Translations under genes and position numbers: made by a program
Assembly (NCBI GenBank): GCA_036023115.1
Contig: JAYKKT010000059.1
Location: 1,206,501-1,270,500, forward strand
DNA from: Brasenia schreberi
Lineage: Eukaryota > Streptophyta > Magnoliopsida > Nymphaeales > Cabombaceae
Length of the DNA: 64,000 bases
Direction: 5' to 3'
The notes under the pieces: model-generated
What the model saw: only the letters and a program-made list of their open reading frames with translations
Database searches by the model: none
What the model was told of the DNA's origin: nothing
In this document: piece after piece, positions 12,776-26,200 of the stretch
How positions within the stretch are numbered: position 1 is the first letter of the stretch
How the letters are laid out: each line of letters begins with the position of its first letter

Positions 12776-13060
12776 TATGATGGATATCTTCATTGATAAG
12801 ACGCTTATCCGATGGGTCCAATAATTGTAAAGGAAGCTTTATAATGACATTTTAATGGGTACAAAATGACAAGATTTGTTTCACAATCAACATCAATTCA
12901 AGATATACCAAAAGGTAAATATGATGGATATCCGATTTCATTGATAAGAGGCATACCCAGTGGCTCTAATAATTGTAAAGGAAACTTTATAATGATATAT
13001 CAATAGGTATCGAACTTTCGACCTTCACCTTGTGAGTCGATCCGCTAACAGGTGAGCTAT
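12776..13060 (-). mobile_element. SINE-like element(s), tRNA-type head, body present twice
   Basis: On the minus strand, an A-box-like TAGCTCACCTGTTAGCG (13043-13059) precedes a B-box-like AGTTCGATACC (13006-13016). The body that follows (12923-13005) is repeated with divergence at 12776-12875, where the head is missing. Shared body landmarks on the plus strand are ATGATGGATATC, TTCATTGATAAGA and AATTGTAAAGGAA. This fits two insertions or a partial tandem duplication of a tRNA-derived SINE. No poly-A tail or target duplication was defined. Confidence 0.4.
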
Positions 13061-14130
13061 TGCTTGTTGTACTAACTTAGGCACTTAATTGAACATGATG
13101 TGAATCACTTAGCATAGCCAACCTTACTTAGTGTGTGATAAGACTTGGTTTTGGGAATCTTAAACCAGAAGACAAATATTAATTACGAAGCAAGTAGGTG
13201 GATGGACTTGATAGGGAAATGCTTAAAATATCTCTCAAACCCGATGTGAAAATTCAGACCCGAACCTGACCCACCATGATTTGGTTCCTGATTTGGGCTA
13301 ACAAGTTTCACCTTAAGCTTTTCCCACATTAGGCGGGTTTAGCTCGAATGCGCAAAGCCAGGGCTTATTAGGAGATCGCCCAATCTAAAATATCACTCAA
13401 GCATGTTAAACCCTCACCATAGGCAGAGTTACTAGCCTCAGATTAAATCAGATGGGGTAATGAGCGTGGATGCAAACAGTTTGGACTTAGCAGCTAGATT
13501 TTGACAAACGCATCTTCAATCCGATCTAGTTTTTATATCCAAACCGCGGCCCAGGACGACCAAGTCAATCTAAACAAATTTAATAATGACATATATTTCC
13601 TATTGATTGACAATGAGTACAGAGATTGAAGTTATTAAGATCATTCATATTTTTTCCTAAAAGTTGTTTTAGTTTTCAGATTGGTTCAGTTGATGAGTTG
13701 AATTTTGGGTTCGCTCATAGTCAGGTATGAAATGGTTCAGGTACATAATGGGTTCGGGCCAGTTGAAGTATGGTTGTTTTTTGTTACAAGAGGAGGCCAA
13801 AGCCTAAGACAAACACCCACACATGCACCCTGTGAGAGTCGAACTCTCCACCAGCAGCAACGGCGCTAGAGCGTCCTACGGATTCAAGTATAACAATTTG
13901 AGATCATATTGAGACCAGATCTTCCCTAATCGTTTCATCACTAAATAACTTGTACTCGAAAATGGACCCATGTATATATGACTCCTTTTCCAGGAGGGAT
14001 TTTCCGGCGAAGCGGAGAGTCTTGGATAGATAATTGGGCAGTCGGCAGTACAGAACAATGAGATCGCTGACGCCAACCACCCTCTTGTCTTTATGTATGA
14101 GGAGACCTCTTCAAACATATGCATGTCCTC
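13061..14130. other. Gene-free DNA upstream of the SDR gene
   Basis: No coding frame or element ends recognised. A short tRNA-T-arm-like string lies at 13836-13850 without an A box. The last few hundred bases are presumably the promoter region of the gene starting at 14232. Confidence 0.35.
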
Positions 14131-14134
14131 AAAG

Positions 14135-14144
14135 TATATATAAA
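14135..14144 (+). promoter_or_regulatory. TATA box of the SDR gene
   Basis: TATATATAAA lies 88 bp before the start codon at 14232, which would place transcription start near 14165-14175 and leave a 5' UTR of about 60 nt. The position and sequence fit a plant TATA box; nothing else was confirmed. Confidence 0.5.
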
Positions 14145-14231
14145 CTCGCAGCTTTCACTTGAAGGTCCTCTTTAAACAAGCCCTGGCCAGCAGGGTCGTC
14201 GCTCCCACGAAGTATTTTGGAGGGAGGCATA

Positions 14232-17200
14232 ATGGCAGCACAGATGATGAATCTCTTCTCTGTGATGACAGGATGGCCGGGTCCAAGTGGGTTCGGGTCG
14301 GCATCAACTGCCGAGCAGGTTACAGAGGGAATCGACGCCAAGAACTTGACAGTGATCATCACTGGTAGGTTTTTCAATCTCGTGATAACAGGAATGTTTT
14401 TCTTCTTGCTCATACCAAAATTCAGTCTGTGTAGTTGTTCTATGCGTAGAGACGGAGGAGTGAGGGGAAGCATCTCTCTCTGATTTTGGTCGCTATTGTT
14501 TTTCTTTTTCTTAGCGAAAATATTCTGAATCCCTGACTATACTAGCAAATCTTTTATAAAACTTCATTTTTCTCTGATCAATGACTCCTCTTTGTTCATG
14601 GGAATCTTTTCAGTCAGTCATAGTTCAGAAGACTGAGTTGCATTGAATCTTGTGGTCTAAAAGAATACACTGCTCGATGGATTTTGTGTTCATTAATTTC
14701 TTCACTTGGAGTCCCGCAAGTTGACTACCAAAAGGTTTTATATCACAAATATACCTTTGAGGCTTGCTTTGAATTAGTATTTACTTGGAAAATGCATCTG
14801 ATCCCGGGATGGTCAAGGGTGTCAAAATTTTTATCTGTAAACCATATACTGCTACAACTGTACCTTTTCTCACAGTAGATGGGTCAACTAAATGGATTCT
14901 TTGATTTAGGAGAGCTTGAACTTGGTAACTCAATTTAAACTAAATCAATTTTATTTTTTAATGATTTTAAAAAAATTATTTTTACAATTTAGTTTCTCGT
15001 ACTTTTTACTTCGTCCAAACCATTTAAAATAATTTTCCTTTATTTTATCGATGTTACTCTTAAATTATTTTTAATAGAATGTAAATAAGTTATTGATTGC
15101 TGACAGGCAGACACTCTTGATTTGCCTGCAACTTTGGTATCCTTTTACAAAACAGCGATGAAAGATTAGCTGGAGCTGCGCTTAGGAGGTACGGTAGATT
15201 AGACAATGCTTCAGAAGTGACGTAAACAGGCCTAAAAGGCATTGTAGGAAATTGATAAAGTATGATCTTACTTCGTTAGAGTTAAGTACCAATTGATAAT
15301 TCATGTAGTTAGTATACTCGACGTGTGAGACGAGGGTGTTCGTTTTGGTTTAGGTTGGTAGTAATCAAAAATTGGTTCTTGGCATAAAAGGAAGCATTCC
15401 ATTTCCTTTTCATTTCGTCCTCTTTTTTTGTTGCAACAGGAGGTCAAAGCCTAACATACACCTCAAACATGCATCCTTTGGGAATCGAACTCCCTACCAA
15501 CAGCGTGTTTTTGAATAAAAGAATCCAAGAAAGCGGAGGAAACAAGGAAAATGGGTGCTTACTCGGCGTCTACAGTTATTTATTGCAATATTCAGAAAAC
15601 GAAACGATTGTTGAAATCTTTAGCTGGTAGCACCTTACCAATGTATGAAGGTTAGTTTTCAAAGCTAATCGACCAAACATTTATAATATATATATATATA
15701 TATCAAATTTTATGCCTTAAAATTAGTAAATCATGTGTTACTAGCTATATGCTGGAACCTTAACTGTGTAGTTTTCTCCCGTAACTCATGATGCCAAACT
15801 AATCGTGGTAACTTGCGACACAGACACCCAGTTTTCGCGGCAGGTGAAACTTTGTCAGACGTTTGAGTGTGCAGTAAGTTTCAGTTTTAGGGCACACACT
15901 TTATTACTGAAAATCTTCATATTTGTCTACATTTCATCCTTGAGACTCAAGAAGAGTAACAGGAAGAAATAGATAAATAGGAGATTGTAAGAAAGAGAGA
16001 GATACATTTAGTAACTATATAATAAAGTTGTTTCCTTTGAAAAAATAAAAATGTTTATACGGATTAAAGCATGCATAGGCTCATTTCTTCGTTGAGTAAA
16101 ATTTTCAAATATTGTGTGCGTTCGTGCGTGTGTGTGTCATCGGGTCGTGTCCTAAATATTTGCCTTGTGCGATTAGGGGGAGCGAGTGGGATTGGCGAAG
16201 AAACGGCAAGAGTTCTGGCACTTCGAGGGGCACATGTTGTCATTGCCGCAAGGAACACAGAAGCCGCAAACGCGGCAAAAGAGATGATCATCAAAGCCGA
16301 CGCTTCTGCACGCGTGGACGTGGCGAAGCTTGATCTCAGCTCGCTGAAGTCCGTTCGAGACTTTGCTGACCATTTCCTGTCGCTAAATCTACCTCTCAAC
16401 GTATTAATGTAATCCTCTCTCTCTCTTCGGTGCATTTTCATTACAAGTTCTACTCCTAGTATAATACGTGGCTGGTTTGGACCCAGACTGACGATTCGAA
16501 CTGAACCAGAAACGCCCTAAAACCTGCTGACCCAGTTACGGATTCACATTCCAGAATACCAAAACTCGAACCAAAACCAAAGGTTCCAAACCATATTTTG
16601 GTTTCGGTTTTGAAGTCCGACATTGAATACATGTTCTTTTTTAAAATGAAACCAGGACTAAATAGGACTATAACTAGAACCGGAGCCAAAGGCAGGCTGG
16701 CCTGCTTCAAGTTCCAGGTTTTGGTGGAAGGCAAACCGACGCTTTGCAGCCGCTCTACCGGCTCACCCCAAACTGGCGAGATTTAATCCCAACTACCAAG
16801 GAATTCTCTAATGGCCAGCTGACTGATTTTAAGGAGTCGTATTCGAAATAAGTACGCCTCCATTGTGGACTGGCAGTATGGACAACCAAAAAATCCTGAG
16901 AGAGAGAGAGAGAGACAAACTTAGCTTATAAAAAATATCAACCATGACGGTAAAAAATAAAAAATATCATGTAAATAAAATAACCTTAGCTGATGGCATT
17001 TAAGTATGTTAGCATATGCCTCTCTCTCTTTTATTTATATATACATATATATATAAGGGAATGCTGTTAGCGAAAGTGTAAATTCATATACTAACCATAG
17101 CTGATGTTGAGTCAATAACTCTACTCATCTTAATGCAGTGAAATAACGCTACTTTACCTTGCAAACACTTGCAGAAACAACGCTGGAGTTATGTTCTGCC

Positions 17201-20200
17201 CCTTTCAGCTATCAGAAGATGAAATAGAGTTGCAATTTGCGACCAATCACCTTGGTAAGATCACACACATGAGTGCACGTGTGACAGATTACTGATGCAT
17301 GTCGAATTTTACAGAAAATAACCTGCTTTATTTATGCTGTTGAATACTGAACCCGTTGGACTATTTACATTCTAGTTTTTCGCTTTAAAGGACTCAACTC
17401 AACGCTAACACAATGGATAACATATTCAGCAGAAAATGCAAAATAGTGCCCGCAATTCATACCGGACAATTACCTTTCCTTCTATGGGACAAGGATATAG
17501 ATTAGTCACATTCATTTTCCAAAAGCAAGCTCCAATTTCAAATAATGATTTTTCAACCAAAAATTGAACCATGCTGACAATGCCGACACATTCAAACAGT
17601 AAATAAATACAGAGGAAAATCATAATGGAAATTAATTGATAATCATAATCCATTTACATCTTTCCTCTCAATGGGTAAATTAACACACTCCAACCTCAAC
17701 CAGGAAGGATGAGTGAACCTCAATAACATGGTGGAAGATAATAAGCTTTATATAAGAATGTATTAGGGAACAAGATGTTTCCCAAACCAAATGACTTTGG
17801 AAAATAGACAGCAAAGTCAGGCATGAAAGTCTTTTCTAAATAGCCAAGTGCCGCATTAAGTCCAGAAATTACGCATGAATATATGAAGCAGGTTGCTCGA
17901 ATAAGCTAAAAAGAATCTGAGGAAAGCATAATCTACAGAGACACCATGCCTATTAGCAGCCTCTTTTCATTCCCTCTCTGAATCTCAGCTTCTTTTGTTA
18001 ATAAATCAGGTCATTTCCTGTTGACGAATCTCCTTCTTGACAAAATGAAACAAACTGCAAGAGAGACCGGTACTGAGGGGAGAATTGTCAACTTATCATC
18101 CATAGCACATATTCATACATATAGGGAAGGAATTCGATTCGACCAGATTAATGACATGTCAAGGTAAGGTTCACGTAAATGATCTACTTTCTTCTTTTCA
18201 GAGCGTCCATCAGGAAAATACAACAATTCCAATTGTGTTTTTTGTGTTGTTTCCTGGAGCAGGTATTGTGAGAAGAAGGCATACGGGCAGTCCAAATTAG
18301 CAAATATTTTGCATGCAAAAGAGCTCGCACGCCGTTTGCAGGTTTCGTTGCATTATCATAACTTGGCGGTAGCTAGCCTTAGTTAATATATTTATAAGTT
18401 TGCTCGTCTTAGATTATAAGGTGAGTGTAATGACTGAATATCCTCTCTTCCGCACAAGCACTTAACAAACTGCGTTCTCGATACCTCAACATGGCAACTA
18501 ACTGCATTTGATGACTTAAAAATACCTGAGGACCTAACATGAAAAGGGAAAAAGAAACAAGCAGCCAAAGCAAGTGTGGTAGAAAACAGAACTAAATCTA
18601 CCTTTTGCTGCATTTTATAGTCCCATCATTCCCTAAGAATTTCAGATCCCCGACTCCTTTCCTTCAGAAACTCATTTCTTTTTGCAATTACAAACCTGAA
18701 TCAGCAACGAGCAAGGGCAAGTACGGTAGGAAACAGAACTAAAACCACCTTTTGCTGCATCTTGTAGACCCATCACTCCTTAAGAATTTCAAATCCCTGA
18801 CTCCCTTTCCTTCAGAAACGTATCTCTTTGAAATTACAAACCTGAATCAGTTCATATTTTGTTTGATGCCAGTGCAAATATTGTACGATGCTGTTTGATC
18901 CCATATTCCCTAACTATGGATGGAACATTAATTCATGCAAATGACAATATTCTATCCATCCATTATCCAGAGGTCATAAAGGCTTTCTTCAACAGCGCAA
19001 TGTTGGAGGTTCATGTAATCTAAAAGTTCCTGATTTCCTACGGTTAGAATTAAACAATGACCATTTAAAGTTAAAACCCATCTTCTTCGCTTCAAGTCCA
19101 GTTGAATCTTGGTAATACGATTTCAGCAGTCATTAAAAGTTTATGCTTTTGCATTTTATTTTATGGATATTTTCATGCAGGAGGAAGGTGAAAATGTTAC
19201 AGCAAACTCTGTTCACCCAGGCCTGATAATGACAAATTTAATGCGTCATTCTGCTACATTAATGAGTAAGTCATCCTGGCTTGTAGAGCTTCATAGGACT
19301 AATTCATAAAGACTACAAGTGACTAAGATGAACCAATATTTCTTGCAGGAATTTTTAAATTACTCACGTTCCTCTGGTGGAAGAATGTGCCACAGGTACT
19401 TAGCATTCAATTGTTAACGAAGATAAAGGAATGACAATGAAATACAGAACTAAGAAAGAAAAATACATATAGCATTTAACATAATGTCTCTGCTAACCAT
19501 GATACCAAGAGGATACATGTCTTGACATCAGCCAAGGACATATTAGGTCAAAACATCAAGAATTAGAATACTAGGTACATCAATGGTTAACACAAGAGAG
19601 GGTGACAACTTAGTAGAGTGCGAGTAAGGCTAGGAGTGGCTATAATGTTGTTTAACATCAAAGCCGCCACTATGGGATGCTTATCTGAATAGACCACAAC
19701 TTTTTTTTATGTTATCCTTTCTCCACATAGCAGGTGGCCAACATCTCGATGTTTAATGTGGATGCCTCACAAAATGATCCCTCCATACATGTCTGGAAGA
19801 TGCTAGTGAGCAAAGAAACCTGACCTGATCATCTTAGTAATTGTAATAAATGAAAAAAAAATCAGAACCGTCCTGTTATATATCAAATGGGTCCACGAAA
19901 GTTAATACACAGCCCTTGAAACGCTAATAACTTGGTAGGAAGCTAAAAAAAATTATTCAAAAGCAACTAAACTCTGAGCAGATCGAGTTCTATGAAAACA
20001 AAGAATCCATGTAGCTGACCCCATCAATTCTAGGAAAAGGCTTAGTTGTCGTTGTTTTTGTTGACTAAACCCTGTGCAGGAAATTTTCAGGTGAAATGCT
20101 AAATAAGGATACTTGTATTGCATCAAATAAAAGTCTGCAGCAAGTTGCAGGTCAAAGAACATGCAAGAGCTATTTCGTTTTCTGTTTGAAGAGACTTTTA

Positions 20201-23200
20201 AAATGAAAATGGTTGAGACTAAAAAGTATTTTATTTAATTGGTCACTATATGTTTGCCTTTCCAGAATAGTGTAAAATGATCCATTGTCTCCGCATAGAA
20301 GAGAAACTTCTGTGACATCAAAAGAAAATAATCAACGGTCAGCTAATTCAGAAATAAAATTGTTTATAAACTAGATGTTGAAAATGTCTGCTGTTAAGAT
20401 TTAACATGCGCACTTGCCAGTGCTGGAGATGTTGGTAGAGATCAATTGATAAAGAGTAATATTGGATCCTGGATGTCGAATTCATTCTTATTATTTTTTG
20501 GTCCAATTATTAAGTATACTTAAGTAAGAGCATATTATTCCTTTAAGTTATAAAAGGTATATAAATATATGGTTTAGCTTAGGGTTTTAAGAATAAAGAA
20601 AACAAGCAGCTGCAAGGAAGGTTGCCGAAAGACACACAATGTGAGGTTGTATGTGATTGGGAAGTGATTCCTAAATCAAAGTTGTAATTCTCTTTTTTTT
20701 TTCCTGTGTTAATAAATTTCTTTCAACACGGTATTGTGGCATTTTTCTACAATTTTCAGCATAAGAAATTGGGGCACACATCATGAGGCAGCAATCTCAA
20801 GATATTGATCCCGAGGGGGAGAATCATAGATTTAGTTACTGAAATCAGCAGAGGGATACAGTAAGAGTGACTGCACGCAACCCAAGGCATGTGCTTGTGT
20901 GCCCCAAGGTAGCCCTAATTTCTATTAAATTTCAAGATCTTTATTTCGAGGGGGAGAATTGTTATTTCTAGACTGAAACCAGCATAAGCAACAACAAGTT
21001 TAACATGGAGAAAACAATATTTTTGGAGAAAAAAGAAGATTGAAAATCTTCAAATTATTAATATTCGATTTGATGGAACAAACTATCAACTTTGGGCTAG
21101 ATATGTGGAACTAGCCTTAGAAGGCCATTGAAAATGAGAATATGTGACTAGTGAATGCCCTAGATATGCATAAACATCCTATACACTACCCAAATGACTC
21201 AAAGAATGTCTCATTATCTTTGTGGGTCCTTCAATCCATGATCCCTTCTATTAGCCATTCTTTTATGCGTTTAGATTATGCTCACGAAATTTGGAAAGCG
21301 GTTGAATATGAGATTCCAGATAGAATTAGAAAGTAGAGATCGTATTGTGATTAAATATTATAATGAATTACATGTCCTATAGAAAGATTTGGAGTATTAT
21401 TCACCAGCTCAGTGTGAGACGTGTGCTAAAAAAAGATTGCAAAAGCAAAGGAAAGATAGAGATTTGACTTATTATGGGGTATATCATCAACCAAAGACGA
21501 GTGTACTTAGTAGAGAGGAGCTACCATCTCTGGGAACTGTCTATTATCTTCTCATTCGAAAAGAGGATCATAGAGCACTAGAAAAAGAAAGCTTATCCAC
21601 TACAAATCCACCACAAGGACAAGTTCCTAGTGGCCCACCTTCTTCTTCCTTTAGTCGTGGACAAGTATCTCCTTTTAAAGCTAGAGGCCGTGGAACTAAC
21701 ATTTGCTGACAAGGATAAATTACAATGCTCAAACTATGGTAAGACCAGACACACTAGAAAACAATGTTGGGATTTAATTGGTAAGCCTCCATTTATGAAG
21801 AATAAAGCATTCTAGGTGAGTGATATGACAACTAGGAGTAAAGTTGCAAACATAGACACTGAATCACATGGCAAACTTTGAAGCAAAACTTGGTGAGCAA
21901 GCTTCATCTTCAGCATCATCAACTATCATTACACACAATAAAGGTACATCTTCATTATGCAATTATTGGGTTATTGATTCAGGAGCTACTCATCATATGA
22001 TTGGAAGTAAGGAGTGCTTATTTTATTATCAAAATGTTAATAATCATAGTCAAGTTCGACTTGCAGATGGCTCTTATGCATCTATGGTTGGAAAATGGAG
22101 TATTATGACATCCTTGGGAGTTCTTCATTGTGTTGACACCTCTCATCTTCAAAACTCAAAAGACATTTAGCACTTTACCTTCTTATATTTTAGTTGAATG
22201 TGATGTATGTCAAAATACAAAAGATCTTCGTGTTTCATTTCCAATAAGTGAACATAGATCTTCTATTCCATTTGAGTTAGTCCAAATTTGATGTATGGGG
22301 TCCAAGTTGTATGAAAAACAATAATGCAGCAGAGGGAATACAGTAAAATGGGTAGAAGATGGTTGGGAGAGATCGATCGACAATTCTTAGTGTTGTCGTT
22401 TTTCTCTCTTTTTCTCTTTCTTTTATTCCAAGAAAACAGGATAAAGGCTGGTAGAGTTTTCACCCTTTAAGTACCAGTATTACAATTAAATTATTTACAT
22501 ATATGCCATTAATGAGGCTTATTTAAAGCTACCTTTAAAAACAACAAAAAACAAAGCATCAAATCGGGACATTATGACCCATGGACAGTCACGATCATCC
22601 CTTTGAGTCCTTACACTCTTAGACCTTTTTTATACTCTCAACACTCCCCCTCAAGTTGGGTGAAATATAGATGTTACTCCCAACTTACAACATAATATGA
22701 GCGACAGATTTCAGCTTTAGTTAACATATTTACACATTGACTATCTGACTTTACATGTTCAAGTTGAAATTTCTTAGTATTCACGTTGTCCCGTATAAAA
22801 TGACAATCAATCTCAATATGTTTTGTCCTCTCGTGATACAAGGGATTTGATATTATTTGAATCGTTGCTTTACTATCACAATATATAGGAATCGATTCTT
22901 CTACAAGTAGGCCGATTCATGATACTATGTTGCCTCCAACTAGAGTTATATATCCAATAGTCGATTTTCTATCTTCTATGGAACCTGCCCAATCAGCATC
23001 TGTGTAGATCTTAATTTTTGTGTGATCATTAGCCTTATATATTACTCCATGTCCCAAAGTAGTTTTCAGTTAAGTATATAAAAAATTGCATCCATATGGT
23101 GCTTGGAAGGTGACTGCATAAACCAACTTACTTTGCTTACTGCATATGTTATATTCAGGCGAGTTATAGTCAAATATATCAATTTTCCAACCAATTGTTG

Positions 23201-26200
23201 ATATCTAGTTCCATCTACTTTATCAGTTCCATCCTCCATCTGAAACTTATGGTTTACATCCATGGGAGTATAGATTAGTTTACAATTCTCCATCTTAATA
23301 TCCCGTAACAAATCCAAAGTATACTTTCTTTGATTTAAACAAATATCAATACCTGAGTAAGCTACTTCAATGCTTAAGAAATAATGTAGCTTTTCGAGAT
23401 CCTGATGTCAAATAACTGATGGAGATCTCACTTTAGTCTTTCGATTTCCTCTATGTCATCACTTGTCACTATAATGTCATTAACACGTAACAATGTTAAT
23501 TTTTCTCTCTTCTTAAAGAATAGTGTATGATCACACTCTTTTTATACCCCAAATTAATAACTCTTGTTGAATTTTTCGAATCATGCTCTAGGAGACTTGC
23601 TTTAGCCTATAAATTACCTTCTTTAATCTATATACCTTATTTCCTTTGTTTGAGTAACCAGGTGACAGCTCCATATAGACTTCTTTGAGCTTCCCCTTCA
23701 AGAATGCATTTTTTACATCTAGTTTTCACATGATCCAATTTTTATGGGCAGCCACACTAATGATAACATGTATTTATGTGAGCTTTGTCACTAGGGCAAA
23801 TATCTCCTCATAGTCAATCCCATATGATTGACTATAGTAGTCTCGCTTTATATCTCTCCAATGTCCCATCTGCCTTAAACTTGGCAGTATACACCCACTT
23901 ACAGTTGATTGCTTTTCTACTTGGTGGTAGATCACTAACTTCCTAGGTTTGATTTTTTTTATGGTGCCTAAAGTGCAAATTTCATGGTTTCAACCCAACG
24001 TTCATGCTTTGATACTTCAAGAAAATCCTTAGGAACTTGATACAATTCAGCATTTAATACAAAATTATGATAACTCGATGACAATTTATCATAAGAGATA
24101 AATTGAGAAATCGAGTAATTACCACATAAAAAAATTTCCTTTCCGAAGAGTGATGGGAACATCTAAATCATCAGTGCCTTTTCCTTCTAAGATTTCAGCA
24201 CTTGGATCTGAGCGGGCAACAAACAATAAATAGAGAATGGGATATATGGCAATTAGATGTTAAAAATACTTTTCTCTGTAAGGCAACTTGAATAAAGAGA
24301 TTTATATGACCTTACCACCTGGAATTGAATATGGTCAAAATCAACATATCGTGTGTCATCTTAAAAAGGTTTTATATGGACTAAAAAGTCCCCACGGACA
24401 TGGTTTGAGAAGTTTAGTGAAAGGGTATTGGAACTTGGTTACAAAAGGTGTACGAGTGACCATACTTTAATTGTAAGGAAAAATAAAGGAATTTTTGTTA
24501 TTATTGTCTATGTTGATGATTTAGTCCCTATAGGAGATGATCAAGAAGAGATTACATGGCTTAACGGCAAACTGCATCAGATATTTGATCTTGAGGATGT
24601 TGAAAATTTATATTACTTCCTTGGTATTGAAGTTCTACGTTCTAAGGTAGGTATTTTTCTTACCCAGAGAAAATATATTCTTGATTTGTTAAAGGATACT
24701 AATATGGTTGATTGCAAGCTTAGTGAACTTCCAATAGAAGTTAATCATCACTTAAATTCACAAGGATAAGAAATATTAAGGACATTGGGAGGTATCAACA
24801 ATTAGTTGGTAAACTTATCTAGTCATGATATCTCACATGCAGTTAGTATTGTAAGTTGATTTATGCATCAACCATCAAAGTAACATATATAAATTGTGTA
24901 TAGAATTCTAAGATACCTAAAGTCAACCCCATGATATGAATACTTTACTTCAAGGAAGGACATCTAAATATTGAAATATTTACAAGATACAAATTGGGTG
25001 GGATCTAAAAAAGATAGAAAGTCTACCTTAGCATACATTGTAAAAATAGGTGAAAATATAATATTCTGAAAAAGCAAAAAACCGGCATTAGTTGCAAGAT
25101 CTATTGTAGGAGCTGAGTAGAGAGTTATGGCATAAGAAATGTGTGAAGGTCTTTGGTTGAAATTATTATTAATGGAGCTGACAATTCAATGTGAAAAGCC
25201 TATTATCTTCTTCAATGGCAGCAAGGCAGCTATTCAGTAATTATAAAAATCAGTGTTATCCGTATCGCATCGTATGATACGATGTGATACGTATCATATC
25301 GTGGGAAGCCACGATATGATACGGTAACCTGTATCGTATCATGGGAAGCCACGATACGGGCGATACGCCAAAAAAAAATTCAAAATTTTTTTGCATGTTT
25401 CTGCCCTCTCTTCTCCTCTCTTCACTTCCCTTCAAGGCATCCTCCAATATGCTTATAATTTGGGTTTATAATTTCATTTATTTAATAAGAATAATGTATG
25501 AATAAAAAAAAATTGTGACAAAATCATTTCCCTTTCTGTTACAACTTTTAGGTATATTTTTGCTAACAGTTTCTAATTTCATGAGATCGCAAACAATTAA
25601 AAACATTTAGTTCTCTCAGTTCATTGAGTGGGGATTTCACAACTTCACTATTTTAGGGTTCACGTTACAATTACATGACTTCCATTGAGTTGAACATGAT
25701 CAATGTGTGTGAGGCTTAACTCAGTCTGTGAAGTGAGAAATTGAGCTCAAGCATTAGTTAAAAAGCTAGTCTCCAATAAGAGAAAAAGGGGACATCATCA
25801 AGTAATAATATCACATCATTGAGGTGTCATAGACTCAATAATCAAAGAAATGGAGCTCATTGTTTTGCTCACATATGAAAATTAGCAAATATGACAACTA
25901 CATGTACAAAGATAGCAGTTTGTTAATTTTGATATATTAGATGAGTGGATTATGGAAGATAACGAAGAAAATGCACTCCTAAGTCCTAACCGAAGAAGAC
26001 ATTGAATTAATTTGAAGTGCAACAACATCATCAAGGAGAAGATGAAGATTATTTAGTTAATGGTCCTGATACAAATTTACAATATGTACAATGTAAATGT
26101 ATTTCATTTTTTGATTCAAAATATATAATTTTGGATGCAATTGTTCAATATTGAATGTTCAATTTGTGCTAAACTTTGCATTATATGAATTTAAAGCAAT

